DNA from: an uncultured Coriobacteriaceae bacterium
Lineage (GTDB): Bacteria; Actinomycetota; Coriobacteriia; Coriobacteriales; Atopobiaceae
Reading direction: 5' to 3'
Assembly: GCA_902798915.1 (NCBI GenBank)
Contig: CADBYM010000025.1
Coordinates: forward strand, 1-48,611
Length of the DNA stretch: 48,611 nucleotides
Numbering within the stretch: position 1 is the stretch's first letter; the number at the start of each line of letters is the position of its first letter. The notes beneath the pieces were generated by a model that had not been told where the DNA came from, did no database searches, and saw only the letters and a program-made list of their open reading frames with translations. Positions 7,943 to 17,809 of the stretch are shown here, one piece after another. A program made the position numbers and the translations under genes.

Positions 7943-8722
7943 ATGATTCTCTCAAATAGCAAGGTCGAGCTTGTACGGCGCAACAACAAGGTGGTATACC
8001 AAGACGGGAACCGCTTGGTGAAGGTCTTCAACGAGCAGAAGCCTGGTTCGGACGTCTTTAACGAGGCGCTCAACGACGCCCGCGTGGCCGAGGCTGGCGG
8101 ACGCGTGCCACGGGTGCTCGAGGTGAGCCAGATAAAGGACGGCGAGTGGGAGGGCAGTTGGGCCCTTGCGCTCAAGTTCATCCCTGGTCGCACGCTCGAG
8201 GACCTCATCGTTGAGGACGAGGACAATCTGCGCAGCTATATGGAGCAGTTTGCCCAGCTGCAGATCGACATCCAGACGGCTGACGCACCACTGCTCAACC
8301 GTCAGAAGGACAAGCTGCGCCGTATGATCAATGGCTGCAAGGCAATTGACCCCTCGGTGCGCTACGATTTGCAGATGCGCTTGGACGGGCTCAAGGGCGG
8401 CACGAAGGTGTGCCATGGCGACTTCGTTGCCTCCAACATCATCGTGCCTGAGGACGGCGGCGACCCGTACGTATGTGACTGGGCTCACGTCACTGCCGGC
8501 GTGCCTGAGGTCGATGCGGCGCAGACGTATTTGCTCCTGAAGGTAAAGCACCCTGAGCGGGCGGAGCTGTATCTGGACCTCTACTCACGTATGAGCGACA
8601 CGCCCAAGCAGCTCATTATTCACTGGGTACCCGTCGTGGCGGCGGCCGAGCTCGCGCGCGGCCGTCAGGCTGGCGAGAAGTTCCTCTGGCAACAGGTCGA
8701 GTCGGTCTTCAACGACGTGTAG
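7943..8722 (+). CDS. APH-fold phosphotransferase (aminoglycoside/choline kinase-like)
   Basis: 259 residues; the ATG at 7943 follows AAGGAGG. The kinase catalytic loop HGDFVASNIIV (Brenner motif, catalytic Asp and Asn) and a metal-binding Asp in CDWAHV are present. The N-lobe has lysines in RLVKVFNEQK and KFIPGRTLEDL, the usual hinge pattern of this fold. Such proteins phosphorylate small molecules or sugars; genomic context does not reveal the substrate, and there is no reason to assume antibiotic resistance. The following lipoprotein starts 9 bases downstream, so the two are probably one operon. Confidence 0.75.
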   Translation: MILSNSKVELVRRNNKVVYQDGNRLVKVFNEQKPGSDVFNEALNDARVAEAGGRVPRVLEVSQIKDGEWEGSWALALKFIPGRTLEDLIVEDEDNLRSYMEQFAQLQIDIQTADAPLLNRQKDKLRRMINGCKAIDPSVRYDLQMRLDGLKGGTKVCHGDFVASNIIVPEDGGDPYVCDWAHVTAGVPEVDAAQTYLLLKVKHPERAELYLDLYSRMSDTPKQLIIHWVPVVAAAELARGRQAGEKFLWQQVESVFNDV

Positions 8723-8731
8723 GAACTGCGC

Positions 8732-9301
8732 GTGCGTGAGGGACGCCTATGGGGAAGAGGGGCCTTGCCCTTCTTCCTCCTTTTGCTTTGCGCGCTGATG
8801 CTGTCGTGCTGCTCTCAGCCGCAATCACAACCAGAGGAGCATCCGGTAGAAGAGCCGCCGTCGACGGAAGAGGACGAGAAGGCTATCCTTGAGGCGACGG
8901 AAGAGGCAATCGCGGGCATCGAAGTGGAGACAGAGCTCGAGGAGCACTTGCTTGCGCGCTTTGAGTGCGAGCTCGGGGAAGTTGACGTTGAGGGCAACCG
9001 GGCAACCTTGGAGGCTCATGTCTCGAACGCTGACCTTCCCACTGCGTTGAGCGAGGCATTGGGTGAGTTCTCGGACAATGAGGACATCATCTCGTCGCTG
9101 GGCGAGCTTTATAGAGAGGGCACGGACGAGGAGCTCACTGACGCCTTCTTGGACGTTCTCTACGGGCATGTGGACGAGTGCGAGGACGTGGTGGAGACCG
9201 ACGTCACGCTTCGATACACGAAGCGCGAGAACGAGTGGACGCTGGACGAGTCATCGTTGGAGCAGTTCGTGGCCGCAGCCTATGCCGGTCTCGAGTATTA
9301 G
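8732..9301 (+). CDS. Putative lipoprotein, unknown function
   Basis: 189 residues from a GTG at 8732 with AGGAA upstream, 9 bases after the APH-like gene. Residues 1-9 are basic, 10-25 strongly hydrophobic, and the stretch ends in MLSCC, a weak lipobox. A proline/glutamate-rich linker follows, then a very acidic domain of about 130 residues resembling the secreted helical and beta domains common in Actinobacteria and Firmicutes lipoproteins. Probably surface-anchored. No catalytic motif is seen. It converges on folA with only 55 bases between, where no clear terminator is visible. Confidence 0.65.
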   Translation: MREGRLWGRGALPFFLLLLCALMLSCCSQPQSQPEEHPVEEPPSTEEDEKAILEATEEAIAGIEVETELEEHLLARFECELGEVDVEGNRATLEAHVSNADLPTALSEALGEFSDNEDIISSLGELYREGTDEELTDAFLDVLYGHVDECEDVVETDVTLRYTKRENEWTLDESSLEQFVAAAYAGLEY

Positions 9302-9356
9302 ACGTTAGTGACCCACACGGGCGGCCAGTCAATGACTGTGCAGGTAGTATAGCTTC

Positions 9357-9848
9357 CTAACGATGCTGCTCGTAAATGAGAAACTCGTACCCGATGCCGG
9401 TGTCGGTCGTGCCCGATTCCAAGGACTCGGCGCAGGTCCATGTGGGGAGTGCGTCGAGGTTAGGGAAGAACGCGTCGGCAGCAACGGTGACGTCATTCTT
9501 GGTCACGTATGCCTTGGTGCACGCGCCGAGAAGCGCTTCGTATACGCTCTGACCACCGATGAGCCACACGTGGTCGGGGTCGTCGTGTTCGATGGTGCGT
9601 AGCGCCTCGGCGGTACTGTGGACGACCTCGGCGCCTTGGGCTGTGTAGTTTGGGTCGTGTGTAAGCACGATGTTGCGTCGGCCCTTGAGCGCTCCTCCTG
9701 GGAACCCCTCAAACGTCGTGCGACCACACACCACGGTACCTCCCATGGTTTGCTCCCGGAACATGCGCATGTCGGCGCGGTTGCGCACCACGAGCTGACC
9801 GTTGAGCCCGATGCCCCAGTTGTTGGTGACAGAAACGATGGCGTTCAT
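9357..9848 (-). CDS. folA: Dihydrofolate reductase
   Basis: 163 residues from the ATG at 9848, 10 bases after the thyA stop. It reduces dihydrofolate to tetrahydrofolate with NADPH, recycling the dihydrofolate made by ThyA. Family marks: the N-terminal strand AIVSVTNNWGIG, the active-site acid in RADMRMF, the NADPH-binding GRTTFEGFP and LIGGQSVYEALL. The Trp-rich loop is looser than in E. coli (NGQLVVRNRAD). The gene is directly downstream of thyA and surely in the same transcript. Confidence 0.93.
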   Translation of the reverse strand: MNAIVSVTNNWGIGLNGQLVVRNRADMRMFREQTMGGTVVCGRTTFEGFPGGALKGRRNIVLTHDPNYTAQGAEVVHSTAEALRTIEHDDPDHVWLIGGQSVYEALLGACTKAYVTKNDVTVAADAFFPNLDALPTWTCAESLESGTTDTGIGYEFLIYEQHR

Positions 9849-9858
9849 GCGCGCTGCC

Positions 9859-10710
9859 TCAGACCGCAACGGGGATGTTGCGTACTTGGGGACCGTGCAC
9901 GTAGTTCTCTACGATGAGGTCGTCGGTGGTGAACGCGTAGAAGTCCGTTACATAGGGATTGAGTCGCACGCTTGGGGCTGCAAGGCGCGGGCGTGCGATG
10001 AGCTCACGCACGATGTCTACGTGCCGGTCGTAAATGTGCGCATCCGCAATCATGTGCACGAGCTCTCCGGCGACCATTCCGCAGCTCTGCGCGACCATCA
10101 TGAGCAGGATGGCATATTGGCAGACATTCCAGTTGTTGGCCGTAAGGACGTCCTGGCTGCGTTGGTTGAGCACCATGTTGAGCGTGAGCCTGCCGTCCGG
10201 CCGACGATCGTCTGTGACGTTGTAGGTGCAGCTGTAGGCGCAGGGGTACAGTGACATGGCGTGAAGGTCGTCGAAGTTGTAGAGGTTGGTGAGGATGCGC
10301 CGCGAGAAGGGCTCCTCGCGCAGGTCTTTGAGCACGCGGTCCATTTGGTCGAACTCTCCGTCAGGATAGCGCGAGACCTTGCCGACTTGGTAGCCATAGG
10401 CACGCCCTATCGAGCCGTCCGCATCTGCCCAAGCGTCCCAGATGTGAGAGTTGAGGTCGCAGACGTTGTTTGACTTCTTTTGGTATATCCACAGGATCTC
10501 GTCCATGCAGCTCTTGAGCGCCGTGCGCCGCAAGGTGAGCGCAGGGAATTCCTCGCGTAGGTCGTAGCGGTTGCAAACGCCGAACCGCTTTATGGTGTAT
10601 GCCTTCGTGCCGTCGTCCCAGGTAGGGCGTACACGCTGACCCTCGGTCGTGGTACCCCTGTCTAGAATGTCCTGGCACATGGCCACGAACAGATCGTCTG
10701 CCTTGCTCAT
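9859..10710 (-). CDS. thyA: Thymidylate synthase (ThyA type)
   Basis: 283 residues; the ATG at 10710 has GGAGGG 6 bases upstream. It methylates dUMP to dTMP using methylene-tetrahydrofolate. Catalytic cysteine C157 lies in LYPCAY, where most ThyA proteins have PPCH; the His-to-Ala change is known in some Gram-positive ThyA. RRILTNLYN supplies the phosphate-binding arginines, QRSQD and HIYDRH the remaining substrate contacts. It sits between an unknown membrane protein (stop 21 bases upstream) and folA, a classical thyA-folA pair. Confidence 0.93.
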   Translation of the reverse strand: MSKADDLFVAMCQDILDRGTTTEGQRVRPTWDDGTKAYTIKRFGVCNRYDLREEFPALTLRRTALKSCMDEILWIYQKKSNNVCDLNSHIWDAWADADGSIGRAYGYQVGKVSRYPDGEFDQMDRVLKDLREEPFSRRILTNLYNFDDLHAMSLYPCAYSCTYNVTDDRRPDGRLTLNMVLNQRSQDVLTANNWNVCQYAILLMMVAQSCGMVAGELVHMIADAHIYDRHVDIVRELIARPRLAAPSVRLNPYVTDFYAFTTDDLIVENYVHGPQVRNIPVAV

Positions 10711-10731
10711 GGTGGACCCTCCGTAGCAATC

Positions 10732-11556
10732 CTAGAGATTGGCCGCCTTGTCCATGGCGTCCTCGATGAGGTCGCCGGCCTCCTCGGTGGCATCAGCCAC
10801 ATCCTCGTCATAGTTCCAGAGCTTGCGCGTCTCGATTTTGTCCTTCGTGTCGAGAAGGCGTAGTTCGCGGCCCATTTGGTTCCAGCGCTCAACCGCCTTG
10901 GTCTTTGCCGAGCCCAGGGCATCTGCCACCGCGCCGCCCTCGTCGCTCTTGAGGGAGGGCAGGGCAACGTCGTTGATGGCTTGAGCGCCCACGTCGCACA
11001 ACTCGATGGCCTCCTTCACCTTCGCTTCGCATGACTTCTCGTTGAGCGCGGCCTCGTTGAGGGCGGCGACTACCTTTTGTGTGTGATCGCGGTCCGCGCT
11101 GATGACTGCCCGTACGTAGCTGCGCACCTCCTCGGGCACACCGGCATACGCGCTCGCGCTGACTTCGTCGTCGATGCAGGCGCCGTAGGGTGCCAAATCG
11201 AAGTCGAGCGCCTCATCGACCGTAACCATCGAGCTTGAGTTTTGTTGGGGGGAGGTACCATTGCCAGTGTCGTGACTGTTGTCCTGTGGGTAGTACTGGT
11301 TTAGGAAGTCATCGAGGTCGTCGAGGCCGAAGTCTTCGTCGAGGGGCATGCTTGGTGAGGCGTGGTTATTCGAAATTGCACTGCCGGCAGAGGCGAGGGC
11401 GATCGAGACAATTCCCGAAGCCAGCAGACCAAGTCCCAAGAGGACGGTAAGGCAAACGCCCGTGATGATGAAGGCAAAGGGGCCGGAATTCGAGTTGTCC
11501 GGGTCGGTGGTTGCGCTTGCCGTCTCGAAGGGCTTCTTTCCATCGTTTGTGCTCAT
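10732..11556 (-). CDS. Unknown single-pass membrane protein upstream of thyA
   Basis: 274 residues from the ATG at 11556, which follows GGAGGTGCACATC. A short polar N-terminus is followed by one long hydrophobic segment (about residues 27-52), an acidic/Asn-Gln-rich linker, and a helical C-terminal domain of about 170 residues rich in Ala, Asp, Glu and Lys, predicted outside the cell. No family or catalytic motif was recognised. It ends 21 bases before thyA, so its promoter may drive the thymidylate genes. A role in nucleotide metabolism is not implied by its sequence. Confidence 0.6.
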   Translation of the reverse strand: MSTNDGKKPFETASATTDPDNSNSGPFAFIITGVCLTVLLGLGLLASGIVSIALASAGSAISNNHASPSMPLDEDFGLDDLDDFLNQYYPQDNSHDTGNGTSPQQNSSSMVTVDEALDFDLAPYGACIDDEVSASAYAGVPEEVRSYVRAVISADRDHTQKVVAALNEAALNEKSCEAKVKEAIELCDVGAQAINDVALPSLKSDEGGAVADALGSAKTKAVERWNQMGRELRLLDTKDKIETRKLWNYDEDVADATEEAGDLIEDAMDKAANL

Positions 11557-11695
11557 GATGTGCACCTCCAGTTTCGCAATAGACTGCATCATGATAGCCC
11601 ATCAAGCGTAAATCAACCTTAACGATGCGTACTTCCATGGACAACAATGGAGTAGAAGTGTGGTAAGGTCACTGTTTGTGACGAAAGGGGAGAAC

Positions 11696-12184
11696 ATGCC
11701 CGGCAAGGACTACAGCAGTCAGCTCGGAGGCGACTATCACGATACGCTCGAGTATCAGATGGCGTCGCCGATGGCGCGCCGACAGATAAACCGATACAAG
11801 AAGGAGTGCGGCATCTCGGATGAGCACATGTTCCTGCTGCTCTTCAAGCGTGAGCTCGACGCCGTCCCCAAGGAAAAGCGCGCGAGCGAGGACCTTCCTG
11901 GTAAGGCGATGATTGCCATGGGAGGCCTTGCCATGTGGAATGCGATGCTCATGGTCATGGATGGTCGCGCAGCTTCGAGTCCGTCTATTGTGGGCATCTC
12001 GGTCCTGGCGTTCGTGGCGGCCATCGTGATGTATGCAACAGGCATGCTCAACAGCTATAGGCGTGCCCAGAGCACCGTAAGGAAGAGGCTTGCGGAGCTA
12101 CCCGAGGTGCCCGATATGGACGAGTGGTTTAGCGAGCATCCCGCTCAGCAAGAGAAGAAGACCGCGAAGCGGCGCCGCAAGTAA
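11696..12184 (+). CDS. Small two-helix membrane protein
   Basis: 162 residues from the ATG at 11696, with AAAGGGGAG upstream. A hydrophilic N-terminal third holding an RRQINRYKKE patch is followed by two transmembrane helices (about residues 75-93 and 98-118) and a basic tail ending KKTAKRRRK. No known family. A small 5-bp hairpin (11668-11672 with 11678-11682) precedes the ribosome site. It ends only 5 bases from the convergent thioesterase gene. Confidence 0.65.
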   Translation: MPGKDYSSQLGGDYHDTLEYQMASPMARRQINRYKKECGISDEHMFLLLFKRELDAVPKEKRASEDLPGKAMIAMGGLAMWNAMLMVMDGRAASSPSIVGISVLAFVAAIVMYATGMLNSYRRAQSTVRKRLAELPEVPDMDEWFSEHPAQQEKKTAKRRRK

Positions 12185-12189
12185 CAGTT

Positions 12190-12906
12190 CTAGTGCCGGA
12201 GCAGCTTGACGACGGCGAAGCTCTTCCCTTCGAGGTCTGCGAGGTCGATGCCGTATCCGTCATCCTCCTGATGCAGATTAGCCACTATGGTGTCGCCGAG
12301 ATGCGCGGAGACCCTGTACTGAACGAGTATGCGGCCAATCTCGAAGGCCTCGTCGCGGGCGCGTACCACATCCTCAGCGATGGCGATGTACTGCACGTTG
12401 TTGACGTGGCCGTTGGAGTCTATGAGACGTTCGGTGACCTCGAGTTGTAGCGCTCGCTCCCCGTTCCCAGAGAGGTTCACCTTGCGCATGGTCTTCGGCA
12501 TGTCAAGGGATGGCTCGTCGCTCAGGAAGAGAGACTCGTCCTCGGGAATCCTCATGGCGCGTCCAGTGCTGGTATTAACCAGTGCACACAGCGCCTCTGC
12601 CTTTACGAGAAAGCTCCCGTCGGCATCCTCGATGGTATAGGAGCGTCTGGCGAGGGTGCTGCCCATCTCGTTGCACCAGGTGCACATGCGTATGGGCTCG
12701 CAGAAGCGGGGAAGGCGTACGATTTGGATCTGCCAGGCGACGGCAAACCATGCGATGCCGTGCTCGCGGGCATAGGCCAGCCCGTGTCCCACATGCTCGC
12801 AATGGAACATCGAGCAGTCCTGTAGGTAATTGATGGCTGCGGGGATGGTGAGCTGCGAGTTCTGGTCGCATTCGCTGTAGCGCACCGTGCTGGTAAATGA
12901 GTGCAT
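12190..12906 (-). CDS. Acyl-ACP thioesterase, double hot-dog fold
   Basis: 238 residues from the ATG at 12906 (GAGGA upstream); the TTG further out is less likely. Both hot-dog repeats are visible: the first begins with STVRYSECDQNSQLTIPAAINYLQ, the second holds DSNGHVNNVQY, the N-x-H-x-N-N active-site pattern of FatA/FatB-type enzymes. The enzyme releases free fatty acids from acyl carrier protein in the cytosol, tuning membrane or exported acyl chains. Single gene, followed closely by a convergent neighbour. Confidence 0.85.
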   Translation of the reverse strand: MHSFTSTVRYSECDQNSQLTIPAAINYLQDCSMFHCEHVGHGLAYAREHGIAWFAVAWQIQIVRLPRFCEPIRMCTWCNEMGSTLARRSYTIEDADGSFLVKAEALCALVNTSTGRAMRIPEDESLFLSDEPSLDMPKTMRKVNLSGNGERALQLEVTERLIDSNGHVNNVQYIAIAEDVVRARDEAFEIGRILVQYRVSAHLGDTIVANLHQEDDGYGIDLADLEGKSFAVVKLLRH

Positions 12907-12948
12907 GCGGTCCTCGATTCCCAAATTGTCGATGTGTCGAAGCTACGA

Positions 12949-12972
12949 AGGGTGGCCGCCATCGACCACCCT
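12949..12972 (-). terminator. Hairpin after the AAA/CYTH gene
   Basis: 7-bp stem (12949-12955 with 12966-12972) with a 10-base loop, about 37 bases past the stop codon at 13009. There is no T-run, so it is a weak terminator candidate. Confidence 0.35.
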
Positions 12973-13008
12973 CAGCAATCCACATTGTTGGCCTTGGAGC
13001 CCGGGTGG

Positions 13009-14112
13009 TCAGTGCGTGGCGCCTCTGGGTAGGGAGGCGATGGCGGCATTGCGGTAGCGCGGGTCTCCCGTGACCTCGCGCAGAATCTGGAGCTCCGGCG
13101 GGAAGTGCACCGGGGTGTCCTCGCTCGAAAGCTCGATCTCGACGAGCGCTTGGTCGTCCCAGCAGGGGAAGATGTCGATTTCGAAGTACTGGTTCTCGTA
13201 GGTGAGGCAGTAGCGAGTCTTGCAAATCTCCCGGCGTTTGGGGTCGGCCTGGACCAGAAGCATGTGATACTCGCCTTCCGTAAGGCGGCGCTGCATCCGA
13301 AGGACGGTATGCCCGTCAGAGATGCGCTTCTCGGTAAGATAGTACAGGCTGCTCTCCCCGCTTCCACGCCTGCGGATGCGAATCTCCTCGTCGGGGTCGG
13401 AACGCAGGTAGTGTTGCGAAATCTCCACGCGCTCGCATGCGTCGAGTCCCTCGAGCCAAGCAAGATCGGGGAACCTAACGAGGAACTTGCGCTCGATTTC
13501 GTAGGGGTGCAGCTCACCTAGGTAATGGGCAATCTCGCGGATGAGGCGGCGCATCTTGCCCTCGAAGTCGGTGGAGTTGTCGATCACGCGAAAGTAGGGG
13601 TGTCCTGTCCAAGCGGCGATGAACTTGTCGTCAAGCGCGGCGGCCTCATCGATTGACTCATAGCGTGCGCTGTTGTTCTCGAGCGTGTAGTACTCCTCGG
13701 CGCCCTTCGCGGCGGTGATGAGGTGGAACACGGCGTCGTAGCTGTCGCGCAGCTCGGCCTCGTTGGTCTCCAGATAATCGAGGACGTGCTCGAATTCATC
13801 GTCGCTCATGTATACCTTGTTGTCCATCTCGCCGCGGTCACAGACGATGAGAATCTTGTCGTGGGACATCGTCCGCGCCGCTTGCTCGAAGATTCGCTCC
13901 TTCTGTTGCTGCAACGTCATCTGGCACTTCTGGTATTCCACGTTGCTGGCACAGGTCCATGGCGCAACTCCGCCCGAGATGAGGGATGTGGCCGTTTCGG
14001 GGACGATGAGAACGGTGTAGCCGAGGTGAGAGAGGTCACGCTGGATGCGGCTGAGTGCCGTGGTCTTTCCTCCGCAAGGACCGCCCGTGATAACGATTTT
14101 TGATATGGACAT
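13009..14112 (-). CDS. AAA_28-type P-loop ATPase fused to a CYTH (triphosphate tunnel) domain
   Basis: 367 residues. Residues 1-200 form a P-loop NTPase (Walker A GGPCGGKTT at 10-18, Walker B-like ILIVCDRG at 87-94). From about 205 to 360 a CYTH domain follows, starting with the ExExK signature E205-I-E-R-K209 and continuing with basic and acidic strands (EIRIRRRG, YLTEKR, EIDIFP, LVEIELSSED) that line the tunnel binding triphosphates. The family suggests action on a nucleotide or inorganic triphosphate; the substrate is unknown. Start chosen at the ATG at 14112 (AAAGG upstream) over a TTG at 14139. A TACAAT (14152 down to 14147) may be its -10. Confidence 0.8.
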   Translation of the reverse strand: MSISKIVITGGPCGGKTTALSRIQRDLSHLGYTVLIVPETATSLISGGVAPWTCASNVEYQKCQMTLQQQKERIFEQAARTMSHDKILIVCDRGEMDNKVYMSDDEFEHVLDYLETNEAELRDSYDAVFHLITAAKGAEEYYTLENNSARYESIDEAAALDDKFIAAWTGHPYFRVIDNSTDFEGKMRRLIREIAHYLGELHPYEIERKFLVRFPDLAWLEGLDACERVEISQHYLRSDPDEEIRIRRRGSGESSLYYLTEKRISDGHTVLRMQRRLTEGEYHMLLVQADPKRREICKTRYCLTYENQYFEIDIFPCWDDQALVEIELSSEDTPVHFPPELQILREVTGDPRYRNAAIASLPRGATH

Positions 14113-14198
14113 GGCACAAACCTTTGCTGTCGTCTGCAATGGTTCTATTGTAACGCTCAGGGCGGCCTTTCGCCGATTTGGAATGCATTATTAGTTAG

Positions 14199-15698
<1,500 letters not shown>

Positions 15699-15713
15699 GC
15701 CTTTGTGGCGTTC

Positions 15714-15746
15714 TGGGGCGTTCGGGAGCGGTTCCCGAACGCCCCA
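15714..15746. terminator. Hairpin between convergent genes
   Basis: 14-bp perfect stem (15714-15727 with 15733-15746) and a 5-base loop. It separates the glucosidase from the convergent EAL gene and can serve both strands. Confidence 0.65.
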
Positions 15747-15786
15747 CGTAGTTCTTAATCGAGAAGTACAGCCGGTCGGCGGATGC

Positions 15787-17683
15787 TTATCCCGTGGTGT
15801 ACGTGCGAACAAACTCGTCAATGGGCAGGGGTCGCGAAAACAGGTAGCCTTGCAGGTAGTCGGCCCCTATGTCGATGAGGTTCTCTGCCATCTCTTCGGT
15901 TTCGATACCCTCTGCCGTTATGGTGTAGCCAACGCTCTTCAGTCCGCTTACCGTAACCGGCAACAAGCGTCCCTTGCCATTGCAATAGCTGCGGACGAGT
16001 GACATGTCCAACTTGATGTTGGCAAATGGGTAATCAGAGAGACGAACGAGGTTGGAATAGCCTGTTCCGTAGTCATCGAGGGAGAACTTGAAGCCCATCT
16101 CCTGTAGCTGGAGGATTTGGTTCTCTACCAGGGAGTAATCGATGATGCTCTGCTCGGTAATCTCCAGATGAATCATGTCCGGCGTGACGCCGTGTTGTTC
16201 GAGGATGCGCGCAAAGCGCTCCGCCATGTCGTGCTGGACGCATTGGAGAGGGGAGAGGTTTATGTTGATCCATTTCAGTCCCATGCTGTGCAGGTCATGG
16301 GCGGAGATGAACGCGCACACGTTGCTGAGCACTTGTGCGCCCAGCTCGTCGATGAGCCCCGTGTGTTCGGCGATGGGGATGAATAGTGAGGGTGGCACGA
16401 GGCTGCCATGTTCGTCGCGAATGCGTGCCAATGCCTCGGCGCCGACCAGCTCACGTGACGCCCCTTGCACGATGGGCTGAAGAAACACCTCGACCTCATG
16501 GTTCTTGAGCACGCGCTCGAGCATGTGCGTCATCATGACCTGCTCGTACACCTCGCCTATGCTGAGGGTGTCCTGGCATGCGCCGAAGGTGGTCGAGCTA
16601 TCCTGTCCGGCACGTTCGAGAGCAAGCAGCAGCGTGTTTATGATGCTGTTCGCAGAGTCGAGGCCCGAGGTCTCGTTGATGTTCACGAAGCGTACGCCTA
16701 GGTGGAGCGTGCTGCCTTCGGTTTGCCAAGGCTTCTCGAAGCGTTCGCGAATCCTCTGGTGGATGTCTTCCCAATCTATGTTCCCCCCACCAGTCATCGC
16801 AAAGCGACCCGAGCCAAGGTAGAACAACACGATGTGGGAGAAGCTCTGCGTAATCCACGCGTATATGCTCTCGATGGTGCGGTCGACTCGTGTGCCGCCT
16901 ACGACGACGCGTTCTTGCTGGTAGTTTTTGATGGCCATGCCCATCACATGGAGGTCATCCTTCTCCAAAGCCTCAGAGAGCAGAAGCCGGAGGCCACGCT
17001 TGTTGTAGCCTATGCGTCGTTGGTCAATGAACAGATGGGGGTTCATGTAGACAAAAAAGATTATGGTGATGGCAATGGTGCAGAAGGTGTCCATGACCAG
17101 CACTCGGGGCAAGAGCAACCGCATGGTGTTGCCTGCGAGCAGCGCGGCGTTGTAGGCCAAGACGCCATTGCGTTCGTGGCGGAGGAGCCCTTGCCTGCGT
17201 CTCAGCAGAAGCACGATCGAGAGAGCGATGTAAAAAAAACGAGCACACGTAGAGCATCTGATACAGCGGACCGCTATGGTAACCGGTAGCGTCTATGCGG
17301 AAGATGGCACCAGTAAAGAAGCTGGAGATGCAGAGTGCCTCAGCAAGCCAGAAGGGAGTCGAAAGCGCCGCCTCGATCCATCGTTGGACTTCTGAGGCTA
17401 CGATCGCAACACGAAGAGAAAAGTGGTAGAAGTAGTAGGACCGTGCGAAGAAGAACATGAAGTAGAGTGTGTTCGCGACGTAAAGAACGCCTTGGCTCAG
17501 GTCTTGGTAATTCTGCTCGGCCAACGTGGAGATGATTTCCAATGCCATGACGCACAGCTCGACTACGAGCAGGGTCAGGAAGACTCTGTTCGCGCGTATG
17601 GGCAAATGTGGCTCGCTGAAATAGAAACTCAGTATGGTAAGCAACATGAGCGCACACGGCGTCATAAAGCTAAAGTCCCACAT
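15787..17683 (-). pseudogene. Membrane-bound EAL c-di-GMP phosphodiesterase, split by a frameshift in a T8 run
   Basis: Two overlapping frames make one protein. The first (17683 downward) encodes a multi-helix membrane domain to YHSGPLYQMLYVCSFF. At a run of eight T on the coding strand (17239-17232) the frame shifts; with seven T it continues as YIALSIVLLLRRRQ into the second frame, which ends at 15787. The second part has a degenerate GGDEF-like region (GSGRFAMTG) and an EAL domain with all key residues (AEALAR, NINLSP, LEITEQ, LDDYGTGYS, IKLD, AEGIE, LQGY), so it would hydrolyse c-di-GMP. The ATG at 17683 has AAAGGGG upstream. The shift may be phase variation, slippage, decay or a sequencing error. 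Confidence 0.85.
17232..17239. repeat. A8/T8 homopolymer at the frameshift
   Basis: Eight A on the plus strand are read as eight T in the EAL gene. Losing one base rejoins the membrane and EAL halves into one frame. Confidence 0.85.
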
Positions 17684-17703
17684 TCCCACCCCTTTCCCAT
17701 TAT

Positions 17704-17795
17704 GGCATCATAGCATGAAAACGTTGGTTCGGGGATGGCTGCAAAGCCAGAGGGGATGCCGTGCCAAAACGCCCTTCGTTTATGAGGGCGCAGCC
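17704..17795 (+). other. Structured leader of the ComEC-like gene
   Basis: Several pairings can form: 17704-17709 with 17755-17760, a GNRA-capped hairpin GGCT-GCAA-AGCC at 17737-17748, 17737-17742 with 17790-17795, and 17770-17775 with 17785-17790. Some exclude each other. The leader ends at the AAGGAGG ribosome site. It does not match the c-di-GMP-I riboswitch core, although the divergent gene is a c-di-GMP phosphodiesterase. Confidence 0.35.
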
Positions 17796-17809
17796 AAGGA
17801 GGTCACACC

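Noticed and set aside
7943..8722. Aminoglycoside resistance gene
   Set aside because: Only the general APH kinase fold is supported; the fold covers many metabolic kinases and no mobile or resistance context exists here.
17704..17795. c-di-GMP-I riboswitch
   Set aside because: Only a GCAAAGCC string resembles the class; the conserved first-stem loop and the downstream GGTAGC-type arm are absent.
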